DNA of 45,870 bases from Paenibacillus sp. A3 (GCF_001399685.1 NZ_JTHN01000093.1:1-45870); one strand, 5' to 3'; shown: positions 8,519 through 16,256, counted from the stretch's first letter. Notes: generated by a model from the letters alone, not told the origin. Made by a program: numbers and translations.

Positions 8519-8527
8519 TGATATAAT
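8519..8527 (+). promoter_or_regulatory. Extended -10 promoter for the methyltransferase operon
   Basis: TG at 8519-8520, one base, then perfect TATAAT at 8522-8527: a full extended -10 element. There is no -35 match at 17 bp, as is common for this class. The likely start codon is 45 bp downstream. Confidence 0.6.
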
Positions 8528-8571
8528 GATCGGACAAACGCCACCATTTGGAAGCGAGTGAAGCGCAAAGC

Positions 8572-9279
8572 ATGAACGTGCGGGAGCAGTTCGGAAATAT
8601 CGATATTTATTTGTTCGACCAGCTGCTGAAAGGGAGGATCGCTCCCGGGATGCGGTTGCTGGATGCAGGCTGCGGGAATGGGAGGAATCTGGTCCATTTT
8701 CTGCGAGAAGGATACGACCTGTGGGCCGTGGACCGGTCGGCTGAAGCGGTGGAAGCTGTCCGCGCTTTGGCTCGCGAGCTTGCGCCGCACGGAGAGCGCA
8801 TTTCTTCGGAGGAGCGTTTCCGTATGGAACCGGTAGAGAAAATGAGCTTCGCCAACGATACGTTTGACGTTGTCATCTCTTGTGCGGTGCTGCATTTTGC
8901 CGAAAACGAAACTCATTTTCAGCAGATGGTATCGGAGCTTTGGCGGGTGCTGAAGCCGGGGGGCCTATTGTTCGTGCGTCTCGCTTCGGGTGAAGGTCTG
9001 GAGGACCGCATCCGTCCGCTTGGCGGCGGCCGGTATGTGCTGCCGGACGGCAGCGAGCGGTTTCTGGCCGACTCCGGGCTGCTGGAGCGAATGGCGGAAA
9101 AGCATCATGCTTTGCAGGTGGAGCCGCTGAAGACGGTGAACGTGGAGAACCTGCGGTGCATGACGACCTGGTGCTTGAAAAAGCCGCATATTTTATTTTT
9201 CGATCCGATCGAAGAACGGTCGGAAGAACGGTTGCCGGAGGGGACCGGCGAAACGGACGAAACAGAAACGGGAGGATGA
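8572..9279 (+). CDS. Class I SAM-dependent methyltransferase
   Basis: A 235-residue methyltransferase of the Methyltransf_11 type. Motif I is LLDAGCGNGRNL, which binds S-adenosylmethionine; the acidic end of strand 2 is WAVDRS; motif IV is FDVVISCAVLHF; and WRVLKPGGLLFVRLA is the typical post-motif segment. The open frame begins with a TTG at 8548, but the ATG at 8572 is preferred although neither start has a strong Shine-Dalgarno sequence. It leads an operon with the nitrilase-family and GNAT genes: its last codons contain the GGAGG used by the next gene. The methyl acceptor is unknown. Confidence 0.85.
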   Translation: MNVREQFGNIDIYLFDQLLKGRIAPGMRLLDAGCGNGRNLVHFLREGYDLWAVDRSAEAVEAVRALARELAPHGERISSEERFRMEPVEKMSFANDTFDVVISCAVLHFAENETHFQQMVSELWRVLKPGGLLFVRLASGEGLEDRIRPLGGGRYVLPDGSERFLADSGLLERMAEKHHALQVEPLKTVNVENLRCMTTWCLKKPHILFFDPIEERSEERLPEGTGETDETETGG

Positions 9280-9284
9280 CTTAG

Positions 9285-10148
9285 ATGAAGCTGAGAGTTT
9301 CGGCGGTACAATACCATTTGCATACGATTGGCAGCTTTGAGCAATTTGCCGCGCAGGTGACGAGTTACGTCAGGACGGCGGAGGAGTTCGAATCGGACTT
9401 CGTGCTGTTCCCGGAGCTGTTCACGACCCAGCTCATGTCCATAGGCCGGGGGGACGGGAGCGGCGAAGCGCTCCAGATCGGGGAGTTGCCGCAATACACG
9501 CGGCAGTATAAGGAGCTGTTCCAGGGACTGGCCCGCGAAACGGGCATGCACCTGATCGGAGGAACGCATATTATTGAAGAAAACGGCCGGTTGTACAATA
9601 CGGCGTTTTTGTTCTATCCGGACGGCCGGGTCGCTGAACAGCGCAAGCTGCACATTACCCCGTGGGAAGTCAAAGGATGGAACATGGCGGCGGGCGATTC
9701 GCTGCAGGTGTTCGATACGGATAAAGGACGGATCGCGATCCTCGTTTGCTATGATATGGAGTTTCCAGAGATCGTCCGGATGGCCCGGGCGCGCGGGGCG
9801 GACGTTATTTTCTGCCCGTCGTGCACGGATGACCGGCACGCCTTCCACCGGGTACGGTATACGTGCCATGCCAGGACGATCGAGAACCAAATTTATGTGG
9901 TGGCGACCGGTACGGTCGGATCGCTGCCGACGGTCGATTTCATGCGGGGTAATTTCGGGCAGGCTGCGATCATTACGCCGAACGATGTGCCGTTCCCCCC
10001 TGGCGGCTTGATGACGGTCGGAGAGATCAACGACGATATGATCATTACCGGGGATTTGGACCTTGCGCTGCTGTATGAGGTGCGGGAAAAGGGCTCCGTT
10101 ACGACCTGGAGAGACCGGCGTACCGATCTGTATCCGGATTGGAAGTAA
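9285..10148 (+). CDS. Carbon-nitrogen hydrolase (nitrilase superfamily amidase)
   Basis: A 287-residue member of the nitrilase/amidase superfamily, which hydrolyses non-peptide C-N bonds. The catalytic triad Glu-Lys-Cys is clear: E44 in LFPELF, K121 in RKLHITPWE, C155 in LVCYDMEFPE. The sequence resembles the hydrolase half of B. subtilis YhcX, a protein that I recall joins a GNAT acetyltransferase domain to this hydrolase. Here the GNAT domain is a separate downstream gene. It starts 5 bp after the methyltransferase stop, using GGAGG at 9271-9275, so translation is probably coupled. Natural substrate not shown by the sequence. Confidence 0.92.
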   Translation: MKLRVSAVQYHLHTIGSFEQFAAQVTSYVRTAEEFESDFVLFPELFTTQLMSIGRGDGSGEALQIGELPQYTRQYKELFQGLARETGMHLIGGTHIIEENGRLYNTAFLFYPDGRVAEQRKLHITPWEVKGWNMAAGDSLQVFDTDKGRIAILVCYDMEFPEIVRMARARGADVIFCPSCTDDRHAFHRVRYTCHARTIENQIYVVATGTVGSLPTVDFMRGNFGQAAIITPNDVPFPPGGLMTVGEINDDMIITGDLDLALLYEVREKGSVTTWRDRRTDLYPDWK

Positions 10149-10161
10149 GGGAGGAACGGCT

Positions 10162-10845
10162 GTGGACTCGTACCGGAAAGACATGTACGTATTCGACGGA
10201 GACCGTCCCGTTAAGGCGACGATCCGCTCTTACACCGAACGGGACTTCGCCGGCTTGATTCGGATTCAGCAGGAAAGCTTTCCGCCGCCGTTTCCTTCGG
10301 AGCTGTGGTGGAACGAGGAGCAGCTTAGGAATCACGTCGAACGGTTTCCCGAAGGCGCGCTCTGCGTGGAGATCGGCGGCGAACTGGCCGCATCGGTGAC
10401 AGGCTTGCGGGTCGATTTCGATCCCGCGCATGCCGATCATACATGGGAGGAGATTACCGATGGAGGGTATATCCGCAACCATAATCCGTCCGGTAACACG
10501 CTTTATATCGTCGATATATGCGCACGCCCGGCTTACCGGAAGCTCGGCCTCGGCAAATGGCTGATGCTCTCCATGTACGAGGTGGTCGTCGAGCTGAAGC
10601 TGGAGCGGCTGCTCGGCGGCGGCCGGCTGCCCGGGTATCACCGGGTAGCCGACGAGATGACTGCCGAAGAGTACGTGCGCAGTGTATTGGAAGGGGAACG
10701 GAAAGATCCGGTGATGACGTTTCTTCTGCGGTGCGGACGAACGCCGGTGAAATTGGTTTCTAATTATTTGGAAGATGAAGAATCTCTGAATTACGCGATG
10801 CTGATGGAATGGCGCAATCCGTTTCTCGCCACGAAGCAGGGATAG
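10162..10845 (+). CDS. GNAT-family N-acetyltransferase
   Basis: A 227-residue acetyl-CoA-dependent acyltransferase. The acetyl-CoA-binding segment is IVDICARPAYRKLGLGKWLM, matching the R/Q-x-x-G-x-G/A pattern of GNAT proteins. The start is GTG at 10162, chosen because AAGGGAGGAA lies 7 bp upstream; the longer open frame from 10063 overlaps the hydrolase gene. It follows the carbon-nitrogen hydrolase by 13 bp. Together the two products total about 514 residues, close to the length I recall for fused YhcX (513), so this is likely a split version with reversed domain order. It converges with the SDR-hydrolase fusion gene. Confidence 0.85.
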   Translation: MDSYRKDMYVFDGDRPVKATIRSYTERDFAGLIRIQQESFPPPFPSELWWNEEQLRNHVERFPEGALCVEIGGELAASVTGLRVDFDPAHADHTWEEITDGGYIRNHNPSGNTLYIVDICARPAYRKLGLGKWLMLSMYEVVVELKLERLLGGGRLPGYHRVADEMTAEEYVRSVLEGERKDPVMTFLLRCGRTPVKLVSNYLEDEESLNYAMLMEWRNPFLATKQG

Positions 10846-10849
10846 GCGT

Positions 10850-10881
10850 ACGGACGGGATACACGCTTCGCAACCGTCTGT
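10850..10881. terminator. Weak hairpin between convergent genes
   Basis: ACGGACGG at 10850-10857 pairs with CCGTCTGT at 10874-10881 (one G-U). No T-run on either side, so it may be a weak or Rho-assisted terminator. Confidence 0.3.
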
Positions 10882-10885
10882 CCAG

Positions 10886-12769
10886 TTAAGTCTGCTCCGC
10901 CAGTAATTTCGCGGTAACGGCCGGATGCGAAACCGGGAACTGATGGCCGTACGAAACGAGCCGCGTGTTTGTCTGATTCCGGTATGCTTCCGGCAAAGCA
11001 TAGGCGCGATCCTTCGTGCCCCAGATGACCGTCGTATGGAGCGAGGCCGGAAGAACGGGCGTCACCGGCTTTGCAGGCAGCTTCCGATAAAGTGAATGCA
11101 GCATATCCGCGTTCGCTGCGGCGATGCGCGGGGAAGTCAAGCTGCGGACGATGGCTTCGACGTAGCCGTCCGGGATTTCCTCCGGCGCCGCAAAAACGCC
11201 TTCCCGCAGCATTGTGTTTCGCATCGCCCGGGCCGACATGAGGCGAAGGGCGGCGGAAGCCGTACGGCGGGTGCCGCTGACCGCCCGGTGCAATGCCCCA
11301 ACCTCGGGGCGGTGCAGAACCGGCTGAAGCAGCGTTAGCGTGCTGAGCTTCCCTCCCGCGGCCCCCTTGGCCGTTTCGAGGGCGATTTGCGCGCCGAAGG
11401 AGTGCCCGACCAGCCGGACCGGAACGGGGGAATCCGCAATCGCTGCGCTTACCGCGTTCGCGTAGCTTTCCAGGCTGTGCCGGCCCTCCCGCAGCAAGGG
11501 CGAACGGCCGAAGCCCGGCAAGTCAAGCAGCCACACCGGGTTTCCGGTGCTGGCATGGAGATGCTCGGCGAGCGGTACGAAGTCGTCGGCGCCGCTCAGC
11601 AGTCCGTGCACGATAACCCAAGGCTCACCGAGACCTTCCCGCACAAGCGCGGCAAGGTCTCCTTTGCGTTCGCGGGTCCAATGCTCAGGCTCCGCCGCGC
11701 CCGGATGCGTGAGCCGGTAATCCAGATCAGCCACGACCATCGGCAGCAGCTCCGTAACCTCCAGTGGCTTTGCTCCCATCCGTCCGATAAGCTTCTCCGT
11801 CGTTTTCGTATCGAACGACCGCTCCGTGATAAATGCTATCGATTCGGCGGGAATGCCGGTCAGACGGCCGAGTCCGGTCTTCATGACACCGCGGAGCAGG
11901 GAAACCGGCAGCGCTCCCCGGGGAGCGGGGACGGCAAGCTCCCGGGCGATGAGATCGAGCAACTCCTTCATATTCGGGCCGGCTTCCTTGCGCCCCAGCA
12001 CATTGTAGGTGCCGCCTTCAGGCTTGGCTTCGCGGGCCAGGTGGACGATTATGCCGGCCAGAGCGTCGTTGGCCACGAGTGGGACCCAATGGGAAGCGCC
12101 GCCCGGTACGACCGGCATCAGCCCTTTTCTAACCGCATGCACGAGGATGCCGAGTCCGCCGGTTTGTTCCGTTGCACCTGTAGGGCTCGCCCCGACGACG
12201 GTGCTCGGATTGACGACCGACAGCGGATAACCGTGCCGCAGCGCCTGCTGTCGAATGAGCAAATCGGCCAAAAACTTCATCCGTTCGTAAGGGCCTTCGC
12301 CTTTCATAAAATCATCCATGTGGAATACGTCTGCATCCGGGTCGACGTTCCCGTCGTGAATCGGGCTCATGTAGCCGACGACATGGATGAAATGGCGAAG
12401 CCCGCGCGCTTTATGAACCCTCTCCGCCAGCTCCGCAAGATGCCGTGAGCCTTCGAGAAACGTCCGCTGCGCCTTGGCGTTATCTAGTGTAATGCTCATC
12501 GGGCCTCCCGCATGAATGATGACATCGGCTTGCATCGCCCGATTGTAGTCGGCGGGATTCAACCCGAGGTTCGGCTCGGATAAATCGCCTTTCAAGAACT
12601 GAATCCGCTCCGCGGCATCGCCGCCGCCGAATCCTTGCTTGCTCAAAGCGGCCGCCGCTTTTTCCGGAGAACGGACCAATAGCAGCAGCCGCTCCTCACC
12701 CTGAGCCAACTGCTTCAACACTTGTTTCCCAATAAATCCGGTGCTGCCCGTAATCAATAATTCCGACAT
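10886..12769 (-). CDS. Fusion of SDR-type reductase/epimerase and alpha/beta hydrolase
   Basis: A 627-residue two-domain protein. Residues 1 to about 355 are an extended short-chain dehydrogenase of the thioester-reductase/male-sterility style: GSTGFIGKQV Rossmann motif near the N-terminus and the active-site Y161-x-x-x-K165 in GPYERMKFL. From about 375 to the end is an alpha/beta hydrolase: oxyanion region VIVHGLLSGADD, nucleophile S457 in the elbow GHSFG, acid D587 in WGTKDRAY, and a histidine at 609 (GHQFP) or 615. Both active sites look intact. GGAGGAG precedes the ATG. A TetR gene lies just upstream on the same strand and the promoter between them carries its probable operator. Function likely concerns an acyl or lipid-like substrate, but this is inference. 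Confidence 0.88.
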   Translation of the reverse strand: MSELLITGSTGFIGKQVLKQLAQGEERLLLLVRSPEKAAAALSKQGFGGGDAAERIQFLKGDLSEPNLGLNPADYNRAMQADVIIHAGGPMSITLDNAKAQRTFLEGSRHLAELAERVHKARGLRHFIHVVGYMSPIHDGNVDPDADVFHMDDFMKGEGPYERMKFLADLLIRQQALRHGYPLSVVNPSTVVGASPTGATEQTGGLGILVHAVRKGLMPVVPGGASHWVPLVANDALAGIIVHLAREAKPEGGTYNVLGRKEAGPNMKELLDLIARELAVPAPRGALPVSLLRGVMKTGLGRLTGIPAESIAFITERSFDTKTTEKLIGRMGAKPLEVTELLPMVVADLDYRLTHPGAAEPEHWTRERKGDLAALVREGLGEPWVIVHGLLSGADDFVPLAEHLHASTGNPVWLLDLPGFGRSPLLREGRHSLESYANAVSAAIADSPVPVRLVGHSFGAQIALETAKGAAGGKLSTLTLLQPVLHRPEVGALHRAVSGTRRTASAALRLMSARAMRNTMLREGVFAAPEEIPDGYVEAIVRSLTSPRIAAANADMLHSLYRKLPAKPVTPVLPASLHTTVIWGTKDRAYALPEAYRNQTNTRLVSYGHQFPVSHPAVTAKLLAEQT

Positions 12770-12783
12770 TGCTGCTCCTCCTT

Positions 12784-12814
12784 ATGATCATATCATTAGT
12801 ACTGATTAGTTCTA
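12784..12814 (-). promoter_or_regulatory. Promoter and TetR operator of the SDR-hydrolase gene
   Basis: On the minus strand, TGATATGAT forms an extended -10 (the -10 hexamer is 12787-12792). A weak TTAGAA -35 lies 17 bp upstream. The 18-bp sequence TAGTACTGATTAGTTCTA (plus strand 12797-12814) overlaps spacer and -35. It is an imperfect palindrome of half-site TAGWACTR and matches a second site before tetR at 16 of 18 positions; only the central two bases differ. Confidence 0.65.
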
Positions 12815-12823
12815 ATCGAAGTT

Positions 12824-12860
12824 AAAAAAAGATGCTTCCGCTAGCGGGCTAGTGAAGCAT
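12824..12860 (-). terminator. Rho-independent terminator of tetR
   Basis: Read on the minus strand: arms at 12854-12860 and 12832-12838 (ATGCTTC/GAAGCAT), an inner CTAGC/GCTAG pairing, then seven T (12830-12824). The tetR stop codon lies within the stem-loop. It separates tetR transcription from the downstream fusion gene, which has its own promoter. Confidence 0.75.
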
Positions 12861-13445
12861 TTGGCAAAAGCTGCGTACCGTCGTTTCCATGACAGACAAA
12901 TCTTTTGTCGTCTCGGACAGTACGAGTGCGCCTTCCAAACAAGCGATAAACAGCAGGGCGGCCTGCTCGGGATCGAGCTGCTGACGAAATTCCCCTTTGG
13001 CGGCGCCTTGACGGAACAGCTTGACGAGCATGGGCCGCAGCTCGGTAAAAAACAGCGCGATCCGCTCTCTCACCGGCACTGCATTTTCCGGACACTGCAG
13101 ATAGAGCGTCATGAACGGACAGCCGCCGTGGCCGTTTCGCCGGGCTATTCCTTCGGTTAAACCGTCCAGGAACGTCATGATCCTTTCTTCCACGGGCAGC
13201 TCGCTCCGGCTGAGCAGGGCGAATAAAGAGCGCTCGTAGGACTCGGCCCAATAATTGACGACGGCGAGAAGCAATTCCTCCTTGCTTTTGAAATGGTAGT
13301 AAATATTCGACTTGGATACTTGGCTTTCCCGCATGACATCGTCCATGCTCGTATACGAGTAGCCGCGCATAAGAAACAGCCCGGCGGCCGTTTCAATTAC
13401 ATGCTGGCGGTTGGACGGCGGAGAAGTGGTTTTGTTCTTGTTCAT
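12849..13445 (-). CDS. TetR/AcrR-family transcriptional repressor
   Basis: A 198-residue repressor. The N-terminal DNA-binding domain (about residues 13-60) has the family pattern: VIETAAGLFLMRGYSYTSMDDVMRES, then SKSNIYYHFKSKEELL, where YYHFKSKEEL is the hallmark. The C-terminal ligand domain resembles the TetR_C group of YxaF/LmrA-like proteins (GGCPFMTLYLQCPE, two cysteines). It very probably represses its own gene and the downstream SDR-hydrolase fusion through the two matching 18-bp operators. No Shine-Dalgarno sequence precedes the ATG, and the promoter is so close that the transcript would begin at or within about one base of the start codon. Confidence 0.9.
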   Translation of the reverse strand: MNKNKTTSPPSNRQHVIETAAGLFLMRGYSYTSMDDVMRESQVSKSNIYYHFKSKEELLLAVVNYWAESYERSLFALLSRSELPVEERIMTFLDGLTEGIARRNGHGGCPFMTLYLQCPENAVPVRERIALFFTELRPMLVKLFRQGAAKGEFRQQLDPEQAALLFIACLEGALVLSETTKDLSVMETTVRSFCQMLH

Positions 13446-13448
13446 GGA

Positions 13449-13481
13449 TAGAACTATACAGTACTATTGATTTGGAGTCAA
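13449..13481 (-). promoter_or_regulatory. tetR promoter with overlapping operator; likely leaderless transcript
   Basis: On the minus strand: -35 TTGACT (13476-13481), 17-bp spacer, -10 TATAGT (13453-13458). The operator TAGTACTGTATAGTTCTA (minus strand, 13466 to 13449) covers the -10 and part of the spacer. The -10 ends only 7 bp before the ATG at 13445, so transcription should start at about the first base of the start codon. This fits the absence of a ribosome binding site. Confidence 0.65.
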
Positions 13482-13582
13482 GCCGCTTCCTAAAGCTGCC
13501 CCTGTTCCGGACGTTTATGGTCTCCGATTTTGGTAAACAATGGTCTAATGTAGCTTGCGGAACGTTAAGGAGGGAGCAATCT

Positions 13583-14203
13583 TTGGGAACGCGATGGAAA
13601 ACTGCGGCAATTTCCGCTGTATCGCTGCTTGTGCTGAGCGGCTGTCAGCAAGACCAGCGGGCTTGGTTCGGACAAACAGAGAAGCCGCAGCACCGGCATG
13701 AGCCGAAGCAGACGGAAGATAGCGCCGCCGTGATGGCGAATGAAGCAAAGGAAGCCGTTCATGTGGACATCCTTGGCAAGCAGGGAACGGCGATTGGAAA
13801 GGCCAAGCTGACACCGGCCGGCCCGGGAGGCGGCGTGCGGATCGAACTGGAAGCGGCTTCGTTGCCGCCGGGGCCGCACGGCTTTCATGTGCATGAGACC
13901 GGCAAATGCGAGGCGCCGGACTTCGTCTCGGCCGGGGCACACTTCAATCCCGAGGGCCGGAAGCACGGCTTGAACAATCCGGAAGGACCTCATACCGGCG
14001 ACCTTCCGAATCTCGAAGCGGATCAGCAAGGCAAGGTTAAGGCGGACTTTGTCGCCAAGCAGCTGACGCTGGAGGCAGGAAAGCCGAACTCGCTGCGCAA
14101 GTCCGGCGGCACGGCGTTCGTCATTCACGAGAAGGCGGACGATTTCAGGACGGACCCTGCCGGCAATGCGGGCGGTCGTATCGGCTGCGGCGCGATCCGA
14201 TAA
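13583..14203 (+). CDS. sodC: Cu/Zn superoxide dismutase, lipoprotein
   Basis: A 206-residue extracytoplasmic superoxide dismutase converting superoxide to oxygen and hydrogen peroxide. The N-terminus has a lipoprotein signal with lipobox LSGC around residue 20, so it is expected to be anchored on the outer face of the membrane. Copper and zinc ligands are visible: HVH in GFHVHETGKC, H in GAHFNPEG, the GPHTGDLPNL zinc loop, and H in AFVIHEKADD. The cysteines of TGKCE and RIGCGA can form the structural disulfide. Start is TTG at 13583 (AAGGAGGG at 13567-13574, spacing 8); the longer frame from 13472 has no signal-like N-terminus. Monocistronic, with its own terminator. Confidence 0.92.
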   Translation: MGTRWKTAAISAVSLLVLSGCQQDQRAWFGQTEKPQHRHEPKQTEDSAAVMANEAKEAVHVDILGKQGTAIGKAKLTPAGPGGGVRIELEAASLPPGPHGFHVHETGKCEAPDFVSAGAHFNPEGRKHGLNNPEGPHTGDLPNLEADQQGKVKADFVAKQLTLEAGKPNSLRKSGGTAFVIHEKADDFRTDPAGNAGGRIGCGAIR

Positions 14204-14212
14204 ATAAACGGC

Positions 14213-14251
14213 GAATCGGCGGTTATAAATCGTACCGTCGATTCTTTTTTT
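14213..14251 (+). terminator. sodC: Rho-independent terminator of sodC
   Basis: Arms 14213-14223 and 14234-14244 (11 bp, one G-U), 10-nt loop, then seven T to 14251. It lies between sodC and the convergent DedA gene. Confidence 0.8.
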
Positions 14252-14263
14252 GCATTCCTTGCT

Positions 14264-14866
14264 TTATCGGGCACGGTTAAACCACCGAAACAAGAGGAAG
14301 CCTACTACGACGCAGCCCAAGCCGATAAAGAACACCTTCAAATTTCGTTCGATCAGCATAAACATTTGCTCCCACTGCTCTCCGAAGACATACCCTACCG
14401 CAAAAAACGAAGCGACCCACAGCGTAGTGCCGGCATATGCATAGATGACAACCTTGCGATAAGGGACGCGGATAATGCCGATAAAATACCCGATGAACTG
14501 CCGGACGCCGGGAACGAAAAAGGCGATAAGCAGCAGCCTGTCCCCGTACTTGTCGTAGTACCGGCGTGTTTTCTCCACATGGGACGGCTTTAGGGACAGC
14601 CATTTGCCGTACCGCTCGATCAGCGGCATGCCAACCTTGTGCCCGATCCAATAAGTCACGGTCACGCCGATGAACGCCCCCGTCAGTGCCGCGGCAAAGG
14701 CAGGAAGCCGAGCGAGCACGCCTTTGAACGATAAATAACCGGTATAGGCCAAGGTGCTGTTTCCCGGAGGAATCGGCAGCGCAATAAAATCCAAAGGCAG
14801 ACCGATCAGTAATACGAAATATCCGTACTGCTCAAACAACTGCTGGACGACATGCAACAGGTTCAT
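14264..14866 (-). CDS. DedA-family (VTT domain) membrane protein
   Basis: A 200-residue polytopic membrane protein of the DedA/SNARE-associated family. Typical features are the N-terminal re-entrant segment (LPLDFIALPIPPGNSTLAYTGYL) with the P-P-G pattern, the G-x-x-x-G membrane helix (GAFIGVTVTYWIGHKVG), and the conserved F-x-P-G-x-R motif (FFVPGVRQFIGYFIG). Three or four further hydrophobic helices follow and the tail is basic. Members have been linked to phospholipid or undecaprenyl-phosphate flipping and to membrane homeostasis; which applies here is not shown. GAGGAGAGG precedes the ATG. It converges with sodC. Confidence 0.9.
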   Translation of the reverse strand: MNLLHVVQQLFEQYGYFVLLIGLPLDFIALPIPPGNSTLAYTGYLSFKGVLARLPAFAAALTGAFIGVTVTYWIGHKVGMPLIERYGKWLSLKPSHVEKTRRYYDKYGDRLLLIAFFVPGVRQFIGYFIGIIRVPYRKVVIYAYAGTTLWVASFFAVGYVFGEQWEQMFMLIERNLKVFFIGLGCVVVGFLLFRWFNRAR

Positions 14867-15010
14867 CTCTACCTCTCCTCATCACTCCATTCCTTTTATC
14901 ATAGTAGATCTTGCGAGTAAATAAAACCCGAAGCATTTCTGAACGAAGTCCTAAATAAATCTGAAGGTTATCTTAAGCTTAAGGCGAGCGGATTCGAACT
15001 TTTTGCCTCT

Positions 15011-15038
15011 ATGACGAGGGGCGGCCTTGTAGTATACT
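15011..15038 (+). promoter_or_regulatory. Sigma-A-like promoter of the 15092 gene
   Basis: ATGACG at 15011-15016 (4/6), 16-bp spacer, TATACT at 15033-15038 (5/6). A perfect 12-bp palindrome CTTAAGCTTAAG lies upstream at 14972-14983 and could be a binding site. Confidence 0.5.
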
Positions 15039-15091
15039 AAAATTCGGCCTTTTTACGGCTTGATTCAGATACGACAGAAGGGACGCTCAAG

Positions 15092-16180
15092 ATGAGATTT
15101 GACGTGGACTATATTTCGTTTTTTGTCATTCAAGTGGACGGGGAGGACGGAACGCCGGGCAAGCGCAGCAAGCACTACGTCACCATGGACGGTGACGATT
15201 ACGCGTCGTGCGAGCTCAGCGGATTTCTGGACGGCGAGTTCGCCAAGACGGCAAAGCGCAAGGCCGAGCGTCATGCCAAAGCCGATCAGGTGCCGACCAA
15301 AATCGGCCGTTTTGCGGTCGAGCCCGGATATGATCTGGACAGCAACCCGAATTACAACTTGTTCGCCAGATTGCGCGCAGCCGAGACGCTGGAGCATTTC
15401 AAAGGCCATGCGGATGAGCTCGTCACAACTTACATGGATGCCAGCGCGATTCGCGGCGGGGCCATGTTTATCGTGCGCGCAAGGCTCAGTCAATATTCCG
15501 ACGAGCCGTTCTTGTTCGTGTTCAAATGCGACTTCGAGCAAAAGATCGCTCGCATTACGGACGAGCGGAGTCTGCTCAATAAAGTCGAGATGGCGATCAA
15601 CGCGAAAAATATGAAGTCGATCATGTATCCTTATATGCCGGAGCCGGGGATGACGGAGCTGTGGGAGCTGAAAATCCACCAGTCGTCGCATGCGCGGTAC
15701 TTCGAGGATTTTTTGAAATACGTCGAATATGAAAAGTCCGTGCCCGAGCTGATGAACGAGCAGGTGTTCGGCTTCGTGCAGCAGTATGTCGAGGAAGTAT
15801 TTGAAGACCAGCCGGAGGCCAAAGAGCGGGAGCTTGAGGCGATGGAGCTGTGGGCGTGCAGCGAACAGCGCGAGCTGCAGGAGAAATGGGATCAGGTGCA
15901 GGTGATGGAAGCGACGTCCGTTATGGTCGAGCAAAAACCGGACCTCGAAATGAAGCTCAAGCTCGGTAACATGTCCGTCCGCGCCTTGCTGGCCGATTTC
16001 GGCGACCGGCTGCATATTGCCAAGCTGGGCGACCGGTATGTCGTTGTGCTGGAGGGCGACTTGCAGTTCGACCGCGGGATCTCGCCGGTGGAGCTGCTGG
16101 CCCCAGAGCCGCTGGAATCGCTGATGGAACGGCTCAAGCGGAAAGCGGCGGAGGAAGAGCGCGAAGGGATTTATGCGTAA
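15092..16180 (+). CDS. Conserved protein of unknown function (DUF3900-like)
   Basis: A 362-residue soluble protein with no signal peptide or membrane segment. The N-terminal third is strongly basic and acidic (LDGEFAKTAKRKAERHAKADQVPTKIGRF), the middle has VEPGYDLDSNPNYNLF, and the C-terminal quarter is rich in Glu/Lys helices. It reminds me of a Bacillales protein family catalogued as DUF3900; I recall no experimental function. The general plan (basic domain plus acidic C-terminal helices) is also vaguely like nucleoid-associated NdpA proteins, but I see no convincing motif. It stands alone, with its own promoter and a strong terminator at 16257-16291. Confidence 0.75.
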   Translation: MRFDVDYISFFVIQVDGEDGTPGKRSKHYVTMDGDDYASCELSGFLDGEFAKTAKRKAERHAKADQVPTKIGRFAVEPGYDLDSNPNYNLFARLRAAETLEHFKGHADELVTTYMDASAIRGGAMFIVRARLSQYSDEPFLFVFKCDFEQKIARITDERSLLNKVEMAINAKNMKSIMYPYMPEPGMTELWELKIHQSSHARYFEDFLKYVEYEKSVPELMNEQVFGFVQQYVEEVFEDQPEAKERELEAMELWACSEQRELQEKWDQVQVMEATSVMVEQKPDLEMKLKLGNMSVRALLADFGDRLHIAKLGDRYVVVLEGDLQFDRGISPVELLAPEPLESLMERLKRKAAEEEREGIYA

Positions 16181-16256
16181 ACGAAAGGGCTGTGCTCAGG
16201 CCGTTTAGTGGCAAACTAAGCTTGAGGCAGGAAAAAAGAGGGAAGCTTGAACTACG

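Noticed and set aside
11387-12448. 353-codon plus-strand frame opposite the SDR-hydrolase fusion
   Set aside because: Antisense shadow; both real active-site motifs are on the minus strand.
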